DNA of 64,000 bases from Streptosporangium lutulentum (GTDB lineage Bacteria; Actinomycetota; Actinomycetes; Streptosporangiales; Streptosporangiaceae), in contig NZ_JAUSQU010000001.1 of assembly GCF_030811455.1 (NCBI RefSeq), forward strand, positions 5,890,001 to 5,954,000, written 5' to 3'. The notes under the pieces were generated by a model, which saw only the letters and a list, made by a program, of their open reading frames with translations, searched no databases and was not told where the DNA came from. Positions within the stretch are counted from its first letter, which is position 1, and each line of letters begins with the position of its first letter. The position numbers were made by a program, and so were the translations under genes. Below, one piece after another: positions 1-7,484 of the stretch.

Positions 1-632
1 AGGACGGGCACCTTGAGCGCCCGCAGGGTGTCGAAGGAGTCCAGGCGGCCCGCCATGGCCCGCTGCGCCCAGGCCACCGCGCCCGGCGGAGCCGCCTGGA
101 CCAGCCCGCGCACCCGGCCGAACACCATCGCCCTGCGCCGTACGGTGGTCTGCCCGAGCAGCCCGGGAAGCACCTCCTCCAGCAGGACCGAGGTGCCGCT
201 GTCGAGCACGGTGGCGGCGATCCGCTCGCGGTTCGACCTGGCCGCCTCGGGGTCGGCGCCCGCCTTGGTGTCGGCGAGGATCACCCCCAGCACCCGGTCG
301 GGGTGGCGGCGGCACAGGGCCATCGTCACGTAACCGCCCATGGACAGGCCGCCGACGACCCCCCGCTCGATTCCCTCGCGGTCCATCAGGCGCACGACGT
401 CGTCGGCCATCACGTCGAGGGAGGGCTCGTCCTCGCCCAGCACCGAGCCGCCGAAGCCGCGCAGGTCGGGGGTGATGACCTTGCAGGTGGTCGCCAGGCC
501 CTCGCGCTGGGCCAGCCACATGGCCGATGACAGGGGGAAGGCGTGGAGGAGGACGACCGGAAGTCCCTCGCCCGCCGATCGCGTGTACAGGTCCACGCCG
601 TCCACCGTATTCCCGTACTCACCATCTGACAC
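1..632 (-). CDS. alpha/beta hydrolase, 3' part beyond window edge
   Basis: Alpha/beta-hydrolase-fold enzyme; substrate unknown. Reading leftward from a GTG at 632 the frame gives VDGVDLYTRSAGEGLPVVLLHAFPL (positions about 11-35; oxyanion-hole HAFP), then the nucleophile elbow GLSMGGY (Ser near residue 99), typical of the family. The gene runs off the left edge, so the Asp/His of the triad cannot be seen completely. The start is uncertain: in-frame GTG at 644 and ATG at 659 are alternatives. The ATG at 659 falls inside the last copy of a repeat derived from the neighbouring SDR gene, and a perfect 7-bp hairpin (632-638/644-650) overlaps the start region. AAGGGG lies directly against the GTG, which is too close for a good ribosome site. 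Same strand as the SDR upstream, so probably co-transcribed. Confidence 0.8.
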   Translation of the reverse strand, partial: MSDGEYGNTVDGVDLYTRSAGEGLPVVLLHAFPLSSAMWLAQREGLATTCKVITPDLRGFGGSVLGEDEPSLDVMADDVVRLMDREGIERGVVGGLSMGGYVTMALCRRHPDRVLGVILADTKAGADPEAARSNRERIAATVLDSGTSVLLEEVLPGLLGQTTVRRRAMVFGRVRGLVQAAPPGAVAWAQRAMAGRLDSFDTLRALKVPV

Positions 633-671
633 CCCTTGATTCACAAGGGGTTGTGACATCGTGACGGCGCC

Positions 672-860
672 GCCGTGGAGGACCCGGCGGGAGACGTACA
701 TCGCGATGACACCGCCACCGCCGTGGAGAGCCCGGCCGGAGACGTACATCGCGATGACACCGCCGCCGACCTGGAGACCCCGGCCGGCGACGTGGAGAGG
801 TCACGACATCGCGGTGGCGCCGCCGTCGACGTAGAGGACCTGCCCGGTGATGTAGGCGGA
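672..860. repeat. 48-bp imperfect tandem repeat derived from SDR 3' end
   Basis: Three imperfect 48-bp units begin at 672, 720 and 768. They resemble the last codons of the SDR gene (VLYVDGGATAMS then stop, minus strand, about 801-850). Units 1 and 2 differ at only a few positions. The array fills the gap between the SDR stop and the start of the hydrolase, and its last copy supplies the possible ATG of the hydrolase at 659. Confidence 0.75.
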
Positions 861-1562
861 GGCCGTGGCGGCGAGGAAGACCGCGGGGTGGGCCATCTCC
901 TCCGGAGTGCCCCAGCGGCGCATGGGAACGGTCTGGACGGTAGCCTGGCCGGCGCTCTCGTCCTCCCAGAGACTGCGGTTGAGGTCGGTGGCGGTCCAGC
1001 CGGGGCACAGGGCGTTGACCCGCACGCCGCTCCCGGCCCACTCCAGGGCCAGGGTCTTGGTCAGCGCGACCACTCCGGCCTTGGCCGCGGCGTAGGCCGC
1101 CAGGAAGGGGGCGCCCTTGGCCGCCACCGAGGCCACGTTGATCACCGAGGCGGAGCCGCGCTCGGTGAGGTGCGGTGCGAACGCGTGGCAGACCGCCATG
1201 GCGGAGTCGAGGTTGAGCCTCATCAGCTTGTCCCAGCCGGCCAGCCTCAGGTCCTTGAACGGCACGAGGAAGTTGGACCCGCCCGCGTTGTTGACCACGA
1301 TGTCCACGTGGCCCAGTTCCTCGATCCCCCGCTGTACGGCTGCCGCCACGGCGTCCCTGTCGGTGACGTCGCAGGGGATGACGGCGGCCTGCCGCCCCAG
1401 GGCCTTCACCTCGGAGGCCACCTCGGCCAGCGACTCGGCCGACCGGGAGACGAGCGCGACGTCGGCGCCCGCCTCCGCGTAGGCGAGCGCGATCGCCCGT
1501 CCGATGCCCCTCGACGCCCCGGTGATGAACGCCTTCCGGCCGGAAAGATCGAACGCCTGCAT
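801..1562 (-). CDS. SDR-family NAD(P)-dependent oxidoreductase
   Basis: Short-chain dehydrogenase/reductase of 253 residues, the classical length. It has the TGASRGIG cofactor motif near residue 13, NNAGG (the NNAG motif), a catalytic Ser in NVASVAAKG followed by YAAAKAG (the YxxxK motif), and ends with the usual VDGGATAMS tail. The substrate cannot be told from sequence; relatives act on 3-oxoacyl thioesters, alcohols or sugars. The start at 1562 is chosen over an upstream in-frame ATG at 1631 because GAGGAGG lies 5 bases before it and the Rossmann strand starts at once (MQAFDLSGRKAF). The 3' end has been amplified downstream as a 48-bp repeat. Confidence 0.9.
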   Translation of the reverse strand: MQAFDLSGRKAFITGASRGIGRAIALAYAEAGADVALVSRSAESLAEVASEVKALGRQAAVIPCDVTDRDAVAAAVQRGIEELGHVDIVVNNAGGSNFLVPFKDLRLAGWDKLMRLNLDSAMAVCHAFAPHLTERGSASVINVASVAAKGAPFLAAYAAAKAGVVALTKTLALEWAGSGVRVNALCPGWTATDLNRSLWEDESAGQATVQTVPMRRWGTPEEMAHPAVFLAATASAYITGQVLYVDGGATAMS

Positions 1563-1635
1563 GGCCGCCTCCTCGTTGACTGTGACCTCGATCGCCAGGT
1601 CCGCCGGATGCGGCGCGCTGGAACCGAACAAGATT

Positions 1636-2349
1636 CTACGAGTCGGGGACCTCGGTGGGGAGAGGATGGGCCGCCGGATTCACCCTGCGGACGATCTCGT
1701 TGAGGACGATCCGCACGTACGGCTCGCCGACCCACAGGTGCTTGGCCTCGTCCACCCCGACGACCTCGGCCTGGGGCACCCGGGCGAAGCGCTCACGGGC
1801 CTCCTGCGGGCGCAGGTAGTCGTCGAACTCGGGGACGAGCGCGATCAGCGGCCGTCCGAACTCCGCCCACGCGTCGAGGTCGGCGTCGGTGGTCCGGTGC
1901 AGCGGCGGGGAGAGCAGGACTGCGCCCTCCACGAGCGGGTCGCGGCCCCACTTGAGCGCGAGTTCGGTGCCGAAGGACCAGCCGACCAGCCAGACACGGG
2001 GCAGGTCGTTGAACTCCGCGTACTCCAGCGCGGCGGCGACGTCGAAGCGCTCCTCCTCACCACCGCCGAAGACGCCCTCGGAGGTGCCCCGTTCGGAGGT
2101 CGTGCCGCGCGTGTTGAACCGCAGCAGCGCCAGATCCGCGAGGGCGGGCAGCCTGTTGGCGGCCTTCCTGTAGACGTGGCTGTCCATCATGCCGCCGTGG
2201 GTGGGCAGCGGGTGCAGGCAGACCAGCGTGGCCACCGGGGGCCTTTCCGCCGGAAGGGCCAGCTCGCCGACGAGCTTCAGCCCGTCGCCGGTGGACAGCT
2301 CGATCGGTTCCCTGCGCGCGGGCAGCACCGTAGAGGCCCTGATCTCCAT
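1636..2349 (-). CDS. alpha/beta hydrolase (CocE/dienelactone-type lipase fold)
   Basis: A 237-residue alpha/beta hydrolase. It has LVCLHPLPTHGG near the N-terminus (oxyanion region), the nucleophile elbow GWSFGTELA (Ser about residue 115), a late Asp (VPEFDDYLRP) and a His in DEAKHLWVG. This resembles the actinobacterial hydrolases next to nucS and the ATP synthase operon; function unknown. The ATG at 2349 has GAGGAGAC just upstream. It lies 8 bases downstream of the small Cys/His protein gene, so the two very likely form one transcript. The frame is open much further upstream, but that part has no family match and overlaps the next gene. Confidence 0.85.
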   Translation of the reverse strand: MEIRASTVLPARREPIELSTGDGLKLVGELALPAERPPVATLVCLHPLPTHGGMMDSHVYRKAANRLPALADLALLRFNTRGTTSERGTSEGVFGGGEEERFDVAAALEYAEFNDLPRVWLVGWSFGTELALKWGRDPLVEGAVLLSPPLHRTTDADLDAWAEFGRPLIALVPEFDDYLRPQEARERFARVPQAEVVGVDEAKHLWVGEPYVRIVLNEIVRRVNPAAHPLPTEVPDS

Positions 2350-2357
2350 TTGTCTCC

Positions 2358-2678
2358 TCAATATCTGCTGCGGCCGGGACCACGTCTGACCCGGTTGCGC
2401 CAGCACGCGGTGTGCCAGTGCCTGCGCTCGTCCTCCCCGCCCGACCAGGCGGGCCAGCTCACCAGGTGCGGCAGGCCGGGTCTGATCTCCTGGTCGCAGC
2501 CGGGGCACCGGTAGACCTTGTCCGCTCCGCCGCCGGCGACCCGGCGCACGTGCCAGTCGCCGTCGGGCCACTCCTCCACCTGGTCGACGCCGGGCACGAA
2601 CGGGCCGACGGGGCGGGAGGAGCCACGGTTTCCACCGCGGTCGAAGGGGTCGGCCCGGCGGGCCTTTCGGGGACTCAC
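2358..2678 (-). CDS. small Cys/His protein, probable zinc-binding
   Basis: A 106-residue protein found in actinobacteria (often labelled ATP/GTP-binding or hypothetical). The N-terminal 40 residues are basic and low complexity. The conserved part is YRCPGCDQEIRPG (C58, C61) followed by HWHTACWRNR (H89, C92), which can form one zinc site. The tail is Arg-rich (RVRRGPGRSRY) and suggests nucleic acid or acidic partner contact; this is inference. It precedes the alpha/beta hydrolase by 8 bases. No enzymatic motif is visible. Confidence 0.75.
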   Translation of the reverse strand: MSPRKARRADPFDRGGNRGSSRPVGPFVPGVDQVEEWPDGDWHVRRVAGGGADKVYRCPGCDQEIRPGLPHLVSWPAWSGGEDERRHWHTACWRNRVRRGPGRSRY

Positions 2679-2984
2679 GGCAGGTCTCGGAAACCTCGCG
2701 CCCCGGCCGTGACAAGCCGGTCGAACGGCTCGGGGCTCCCGACGCCCGTCTCCGCGAGGCCGGCCGCTCCGGCCGCCCCAAAGATGCTCGTCATCACTCT
2801 CCCCGTCACACCCGCGAAATCCACTTCACACCAATAATCGCCCACTTCGGGACCACAACAGTCTCCCAGAGACCCCTCGGTTACCCCAAAGCCGGGACGG
2901 CACTCCCCATGAGAGTCATCAGAAAGTACTTGAACGGGAGTTGAGTATTAATTACCATTTGAGAAGATGAGCGGAGGAGGAGCC
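2679..2984. promoter_or_regulatory. divergent intergenic region
   Basis: About 300 bases without a gene between divergent transcription units. The right half (about 2920-2965) is clearly AT-richer than its surroundings and contains TTGAAC and a near-palindromic GTATTAATTAC, so the promoter and perhaps the operator of the winged-helix/ABC operon probably lie here. No defined factor site was recognised. Confidence 0.35.
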
Positions 2985-3425
2985 GTGGAAGGCGAATTCA
3001 AGCCGACAGAGGCGCTCCGGCGGATCGACGAGATCGACCGCCGCGCGCGGCGACCGGCGCGGACGGCCGGATGGATCTTCGTGATCGTGGGGCTGGGCAC
3101 CACGCTGTACTGGCCGGCCATGTCCTTCGGCCCGATGTGGGCACAGGTGACGGCGGGGGTGGGCTGGGTGGCGCTCACGGTCGCGAGCACCTTCTACCTG
3201 GGCGCCATGAAGGTCCAGGACCGCGAGGTCGCCTGGGTCAACAACCCGACCTCTCCGGTGAGCATCGCCTACGTGGTCTCCGTCCTGGTCACCTTCGTCT
3301 TCGGGATGTTCCTCCGTCCCGAGGATCCGAGTGGCGCCTGGATCACGGCGCTGATCGCGCTGGCGGTGCTCTCCGGCCTGCCCGCGCTCTACGGCGGCTG
3401 GCGGATCCTGAGGGCGAGCCGATGA
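2985..3425 (+). CDS. four-helix membrane protein of unknown function
   Basis: A 146-residue integral membrane protein: a short charged N-terminus (EALRRIDEIDRRARRPAR) followed by four hydrophobic segments at about residues 28-48, 54-74, 92-110 and 118-138. No catalytic motif. The GTG start at 2985 is preferred because GGAGGAGG lies 4 bases before it; an in-frame ATG at 2967 has only GAGAAG. The stop overlaps the start of the winged-helix regulator gene (ATGA at 3422), and an ABC transporter follows, so it is probably a partner or sensor of that exporter operon. Function unknown. Confidence 0.75.
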   Translation: MEGEFKPTEALRRIDEIDRRARRPARTAGWIFVIVGLGTTLYWPAMSFGPMWAQVTAGVGWVALTVASTFYLGAMKVQDREVAWVNNPTSPVSIAYVVSVLVTFVFGMFLRPEDPSGAWITALIALAVLSGLPALYGGWRILRASR

Positions 3426-3745
3426 GCGAGGGCGGCTCGCATCCTCGGCACGCCCTGGACGACGTCATCCACGCCCCGGTCCGCCTGTCGATCATGGCTG
3501 CCCTGTCGGCCACGGAGAAGGCGGAGTTCCGTTTCCTGCGCGACACGATCGAGGTCAGCGACTCCCTGCTCTCCAAGCACATCATCACCCTGGAGGAGGC
3601 CGGCTACGTCCACGTGGAGAAGGCCTTCGTCGGTAAGCGCCCGCGCACCTGGCTGGCACTCACCGAGGAGGGGCGTCAGGCTTTCCAGGAGTACGTCTCC
3701 GTGCTGAGACGGCTTACCGAAGGATCCCCCCATGATCGAAATTAA
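3422..3745 (+). CDS. winged-helix transcriptional regulator
   Basis: A 107-residue protein consisting of one winged-helix domain (PF13601/MarR-ArsR-like). It opens with LDDVIHAPVRLSIMAALS, has a helix-turn-helix at FRFLRDTIEVSDSLLSKHIITLEEAGYV and a wing at KRPRTWLALTEEGRQAF. It overlaps the membrane protein gene by 4 bases upstream and the ABC ATPase gene by 14 bases downstream, so translation is coupled. It probably regulates this exporter operon; the ligand is unknown. Confidence 0.85.
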   Translation: MSEGGSHPRHALDDVIHAPVRLSIMAALSATEKAEFRFLRDTIEVSDSLLSKHIITLEEAGYVHVEKAFVGKRPRTWLALTEEGRQAFQEYVSVLRRLTEGSPHDRN

Positions 3746-4625
3746 CGACCTGCACAAACGCTACGGCGACAAGACCGCCCTGGACGGGGTCACGTTCTCC
3801 GTGAAACCGGGCGAGATGTTCGGCTTCGTCGGCGCCAACGGTGCCGGGAAGACCACCACGATGCGAATCCTGATGGGAGTGCTGACCGCCGACTCCGGGT
3901 CGGTGCTCCGGGACGGCCGGCCGCTGACGTTCGAGGCCCGGCGCAGGTTCGGTTACATGCCGGAGGAGCGCGGCCTCTACCAGAAGATGAAGGTCGTCGA
4001 GCAGATCGAGTACTTCGGCCGGCTCAACGGCCTGGGCTCGGGCGACGCCAGGCGGGCGACCGACGAGCTGCTGGCGCGGCTCTCGCTCACCGAGCGCCGC
4101 AACGACACGGTGGACGCGCTCTCCCTGGGCAACCAGCAACGCGTGCAGCTCGCGGTCGCCCTGGTGCACGACCCCGAGGTGCTCGTCCTGGACGAGCCCT
4201 TCTCCGGCCTGGACCCGCTCGCCGTCGACGCGCTGGCCGACGTGCTCGCCGAACGGTGCCGCTCCGGCGTTCCCGTGCTCTTCTCCAGCCACCAGCTTGA
4301 TCTGGTGGAACGGCTGTGCCACTCGGTCGGCATCGTCTCCGCCGGCCGCATGGTGGCCAGCGGCACGGTCGAGGACCTACGGGACAGGGAGGGCCGAGGC
4401 CGGCTCAGGGTGGTCGTCCGCGACGCGCCCGCCGGCTGGACCGCGGACCTTCCGGGAGACGTCACCGAGAACGGCGACGAAGTCCTCGTCACCGGCGTGG
4501 AGGGCGACGACCAGGAAATCCTCCGCCTCGCCGTCAAGGCGGGAAGGGTCGAGCACTTCGGCTGGCAGCGGCCCACACTCACCGAGATCTTCAGAGGAGC
4601 CGTGGCGTCAACGACCCCGGTCTGA
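3732..4625 (+). CDS. ABC transporter ATPase (ABC-2 exporter)
   Basis: A 297-residue nucleotide-binding subunit. Walker A is GANGAGKTT (about residue 34), signature LSLGNQQRVQLA (an LSxGxQQR variant), Walker B VLVLDEPFSGLDPLA, H-loop SSHQLDLVE, then a C-terminal extension of about 80 residues like the DUF4162 tail of NatA/DrrA-type exporters. Its permease is encoded at 6300. The two genes must once have been neighbours, because an IscB element now occupies the gap. Starts at ATG 3732 inside the end of the regulator gene. Substrate unknown (sodium, antibiotic or lipid are all seen in the family). Confidence 0.92.
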   Translation: MIEINDLHKRYGDKTALDGVTFSVKPGEMFGFVGANGAGKTTTMRILMGVLTADSGSVLRDGRPLTFEARRRFGYMPEERGLYQKMKVVEQIEYFGRLNGLGSGDARRATDELLARLSLTERRNDTVDALSLGNQQRVQLAVALVHDPEVLVLDEPFSGLDPLAVDALADVLAERCRSGVPVLFSSHQLDLVERLCHSVGIVSAGRMVASGTVEDLRDREGRGRLRVVVRDAPAGWTADLPGDVTENGDEVLVTGVEGDDQEILRLAVKAGRVEHFGWQRPTLTEIFRGAVASTTPV

Positions 4626-4659
4626 AGGCCAGGGCTTGAGGTGCAGTGATGCGCTTAAA

Positions 4660-4945
4660 GCCCCACGTTGACCAGCCTTAGTCATCACGTTATGGAGGTG
4701 TGACCAGATGGCTACGTTGAACACACGCCAGCAGACCGACTCCGGGGTGCTTCCTCAGCCCCGGACCCTCGAATCCACGTCAGCAGACATCCCCGAGGGT
4801 GGGGACGAAACGGGACGTAGACGCCGTAAGGCAACGGGTGTTCGACATGGGCGAGGGGAGATCGGTCAGGCCGCACCACCTGACCGGCGTCACCCCAAGG
4901 GCTCTTCGGTGTCCGAGGGAGCGAACCGTGAGGTTCACCCGGCCG
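4660..4945 (+). ncRNA. omega RNA (HEARO) of the IscB element
   Basis: The region before and across the IscB start can fold extensively. There is a long-range stem ACCCTCG (4765-4771) with CGAGGGT (4794-4800), a perfect 8-bp hairpin 4863-4870/4879-4886, and a terminal hairpin GAACC-GTGA-GGTTC (4923-4936) lying inside the 5' end of the coding sequence. In characterised IscB systems the omega RNA is encoded immediately upstream of and overlapping the nuclease start, with the guide at its 5' end copied from the left flank. The match here is by position and pairing; no covariance search was possible. The 5' end is uncertain by tens of bases. Confidence 0.7.
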
Positions 4946-6303
4946 TGTTCGTCCTGGATGCGTATGGCCAACCGCTCGACCCGTGCCACCCGGCCCGTGC
5001 TCGCCGTCTTCTGGCGGCGGGGCGCGCAGTGGTGGCCCGGCACACCCCGTTCGTCATCCGGCTGCGCGACCGCGCCGCCGCCAACTCCACCATGCAGGGC
5101 GCCCAGGTCGGCATCGACCCCGGCTCCCGGCACACCGGCATCGCCGTGTTCGCCGAACGCGACGCAAACCGTACCGGCTTGTACAGCATCCAGCTCGACC
5201 ACCGGGGCGGGGCAATCCGCGACAAGCTCACCGTCCGATCGCAGTACCGGCGTCGGCGTCGCAGTAAGAACCTGCGTTACCGGGCACCCCGATTCCTCAA
5301 TCGGACGAAGCCTAAAGGGTGGCTCGCGCCGTCCCTGAAACACCGTGTGGACACCACCATGTCGTGGGTATCGCGGCTCACTCGATGGGCGCCCATCACG
5401 GCCGTCCACGTCGAGAAGGTCGCGTTCGACACCCACACCCTGTCGGCCGGTCGGCCGCTCGAAGGAGTGGAATACCAACAGGGCACCTTGTACGGGTATG
5501 AGGCCCGCGAATATTTGCTGGCCAAGTGGAGCCGTAAATGCGCGTACTGCGGCGCCACCGACACCCCGTTGAACATCGACCACATCCACCCGCGTTCCCG
5601 GGGCGGCTCCGACCGCATCAGTAATCTGTGTGTGGCGTGCATCGGCTGTAACCAGGCGAAGAACGCCACCTCGGTGGAGGTATTCCTGGCTGACCGGCCG
5701 AAGGTGCTGGCTCGGGTCCTGGCTCAGGCGAAGACTCCCCTACGGGACGCTGCCGCGGTGAACTCGACCCGGTGGACGCTGTGGTGGGCACTGACCGGCA
5801 CCGGCCTGTCCGTCGCCACGTCGTCGGGTGGGCGCACAAAGTGGAACCGATCCCGCACCGGTGCCCCGAAAGCGCACACATTGGACGCGCTGCACGTCGG
5901 TGACCTGGACACCGTCAGCGCCTGGCCGCACACGGTGCTGGTCGTTACAGCGACCGGGCGCGGAACCTACGCTCGCACCCGAACCGACAAGTACGGCTTC
6001 CCGCGCCTTGCGCTGCCCCGCACCAAGACCATTCGGGGCTTCCAAACCGGCGACCTGGTCCGGGCCATCGTCCCCTCCGGCAAGAAAGCCGGGGTTCACA
6101 CGGGCCGGGTCGCGATTCGTTCCACCGGCAGCTTCAACATCCGCACCCGGAACGGTCTCGTACAGGGCATTCACCACCGCCACGTCGGCCTACTTCAACG
6201 AGCCGACGGCTACGGCTACGCCACCCATCCAGAGACGCGGCACTGTGCCGCGTTTCCTCCCGGCTCTGAAGAACCGGGTTTCCACACTGGAGGCAATCGA
6301 TGA
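4909..6303 (+). CDS. iscB: IscB-type RNA-guided HNH/RuvC endonuclease
   Basis: IscB, the ancestor-like relative of Cas9. From the GTG at 4909 the protein is 464 residues. In order: an N-terminal RRXRR/PLMP-like segment (PLDPCHPARARRLLAAGRA), RuvC-I GIDPGSRHTG (Asp70), an Arg-rich bridge helix (RRRRR, 114-118), RuvC-II VHVEKVAF (Glu169), and an HNH domain with CAYC (C211, C214), NIDHIHP (D224, H225), SNLCVACIGCN (C244, C247, N248). RuvC-III is KAHTLDALH (H323, D326). All catalytic residues are present, so an active nickase/nuclease is plausible. The frame is open back to an ATG at 4708, but those 67 codons lie in the predicted omega RNA, encode no known domain and are rich in R/G/P. The stop TGA overlaps the start of the permease gene (ATGA at 6300), and the last 25 or so residues read through the element's right-end hairpin. 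Confidence 0.92.
   Translation: MSEGANREVHPAVFVLDAYGQPLDPCHPARARRLLAAGRAVVARHTPFVIRLRDRAAANSTMQGAQVGIDPGSRHTGIAVFAERDANRTGLYSIQLDHRGGAIRDKLTVRSQYRRRRRSKNLRYRAPRFLNRTKPKGWLAPSLKHRVDTTMSWVSRLTRWAPITAVHVEKVAFDTHTLSAGRPLEGVEYQQGTLYGYEAREYLLAKWSRKCAYCGATDTPLNIDHIHPRSRGGSDRISNLCVACIGCNQAKNATSVEVFLADRPKVLARVLAQAKTPLRDAAAVNSTRWTLWWALTGTGLSVATSSGGRTKWNRSRTGAPKAHTLDALHVGDLDTVSAWPHTVLVVTATGRGTYARTRTDKYGFPRLALPRTKTIRGFQTGDLVRAIVPSGKKAGVHTGRVAIRSTGSFNIRTRNGLVQGIHHRHVGLLQRADGYGYATHPETRHCAAFPPGSEEPGFHTGGNR
6259..6278 (+). repeat. right-end hairpin of the IscB element
   Basis: CCCGG (6259-6263) pairs with CCGGG (6274-6278), with further TC/GA pairing inside the loop. The surrounding pattern TTTCCTCC...GGGTTTCC is the form seen at right ends of IS200/IS605-family elements. 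The hairpin is also coding for the IscB C-terminus. Confidence 0.6.
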
Positions 6304-7448
6304 ACAGTCTGTGGCTGGTCGCGCGGCGGGAGATCGTCACGCGCGGCCGTACGAAAGCCTTTGTCATCGGCCTCGTGGTGAGCGCCGCGCTGGTCGCCGC
6401 GCTCGCTTTTCTGCCCCAGCTCTTCGCCGGGCCCGATTCCTACACGGTGGGGATCACCGGGTCGCAGTCGCTGCGACCCGCGCTCACCGAGACGGCGAAG
6501 GACGTCGAGATCACCGTCAGGGAGTTCCCCGACGAGGCCGCCGCGAGCAAGGCGGTGACCGCCGGAGACGTGGACGCCGCCGTGGTGGCCGACAGCAAGG
6601 TGCTCGCCGACGGCGAGGTCGACCGGGAGCTCGGCCTGCTGCTGGAGAACGCGCACCAGGCCGCCCAGGTCCAGAGACAACTCGCCGAGGCGGGCCTCGA
6701 CCCCGCCAAGGTGACCCAGGCGATGCGGGTCACCCCTCTGGAGCAGGTCTCGGTCGGGACGGACACCCGCTATTCGGGCGTGCGAACCGCCCTCGCGTCG
6801 CTTCTGGTCATGGTGCTGTTCTTCCTGATCATCTACTCCTCCATGTATGTCGCCATGGGAGTGGTCGAGGAGAAGGGGAGCCGCATCGTCGAGATCCTGC
6901 TGACCTCGATCCGCCCCTGGCAGTTGCTCGGCGGCAAGATCGTGGGCCTGGGCGCGCTCGCGCTGATCAACCTCGTCGTGGTCATCGTGGCAGGCCTCGG
7001 CGCCGCCGCGGCGACCGGCCTCTCCGCCGACCTGCCCCCGGGCATGACGGGGATCGTGATCAGCACTCTGTTCTGGTTCCTCCTCGGCTACGGGTTCTTC
7101 GCCGCGATGGCGGCGGCGCTGGGCTCGCTGGTGTCCCGGCAGGAGGATGTGAGCAGCGTCCTCACCCCGATGACGATGATCATGATGGCCACCTACCTGG
7201 TCGCCTACTACGCGGCCTTCGATCCCAGCGGCCCGGTGGCCCGCATCCTGTCGCTGGTGCCGCCGTTCTCCTCGATGGTCATGCCGGTCCGGATGGCCGG
7301 CGGCGAGGTGGCCGCCTGGGAGATCGCCCTGGCGGCGGTCCTGATGCTCCTGGCGACCGTGGGCACCCTCGTTCTCGGGGCTCGCATCTACCAGCGCGCG
7401 GTCCTGCGCACGGGCGCCCGCGTCAAGCTCTCCGAGGTCGTGCGCTGA
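6300..7448 (+). CDS. ABC-2 type exporter permease (NatB-like)
   Basis: A 382-residue permease. N-terminal helix at about residues 20-42, a roughly 120-residue extracytoplasmic domain (ITGSQSLRPALTETAKDVEITV onward), then five or six helices (LLVMVLFFLIIYSSMYVAMG; GLGALALINLVVVIVAGLG; VISTLFWFLLGYGFFAAMAA and so on). The core carries VEEKGSRIVEILLTSIRPWQLLGGKIVG, the motif of the ABC-2 NatB/YhaP group. Partner of the ATPase at 3732. SD GGAGG (6289-6293) is 6 bases before the ATG and lies at the junction with the IscB element. Translation is probably coupled to iscB through the ATGA overlap. A host-to-element promoter is not obvious. Confidence 0.9.
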   Translation: MNSLWLVARREIVTRGRTKAFVIGLVVSAALVAALAFLPQLFAGPDSYTVGITGSQSLRPALTETAKDVEITVREFPDEAAASKAVTAGDVDAAVVADSKVLADGEVDRELGLLLENAHQAAQVQRQLAEAGLDPAKVTQAMRVTPLEQVSVGTDTRYSGVRTALASLLVMVLFFLIIYSSMYVAMGVVEEKGSRIVEILLTSIRPWQLLGGKIVGLGALALINLVVVIVAGLGAAAATGLSADLPPGMTGIVISTLFWFLLGYGFFAAMAAALGSLVSRQEDVSSVLTPMTMIMMATYLVAYYAAFDPSGPVARILSLVPPFSSMVMPVRMAGGEVAAWEIALAAVLMLLATVGTLVLGARIYQRAVLRTGARVKLSEVVR

Positions 7449-7484
7449 CCACCGGACCATGTCGCGGGGGCTCGTCGTGAGTTC

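Larger units (their letters stand above)
4649..6299 (+). mobile_element. IscB (HEARO-type) element, boundaries approximate
   Basis: A complete IscB unit: structured RNA region (about 4650-4945), nuclease gene (4909-6303) and a right-end hairpin of IS200/IS605 type (6259-6278). No TnpA transposase is present in the window, so the element would have to be mobilised in trans. The left edge is placed near an ATG at 4649-4651 and the right edge somewhere between 6284 and 6299. Both are inferred from where host operon sequence must resume, not from a sequenced empty site. Left flank and right flank both contain ATG, and the right flank reads ATGA. The element separates the ATPase and permease genes without breaking either. 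Confidence 0.75.

Noticed and set aside
1636-2781. 381-residue version of the alpha/beta hydrolase
   Set aside because: The first 144 codons overlap the conserved small Cys/His protein gene and have no fold; a good ribosome site marks the ATG at 2349.
5828-7480. A 550-codon open frame across the end of iscB and the permease gene (plus strand)
   Set aside because: It is a shadow frame. The in-frame IscB (RuvC/HNH motifs) and the permease (helices, ABC-2 core) are recognisable in other frames, and this one is Arg/Gly-rich without domains.
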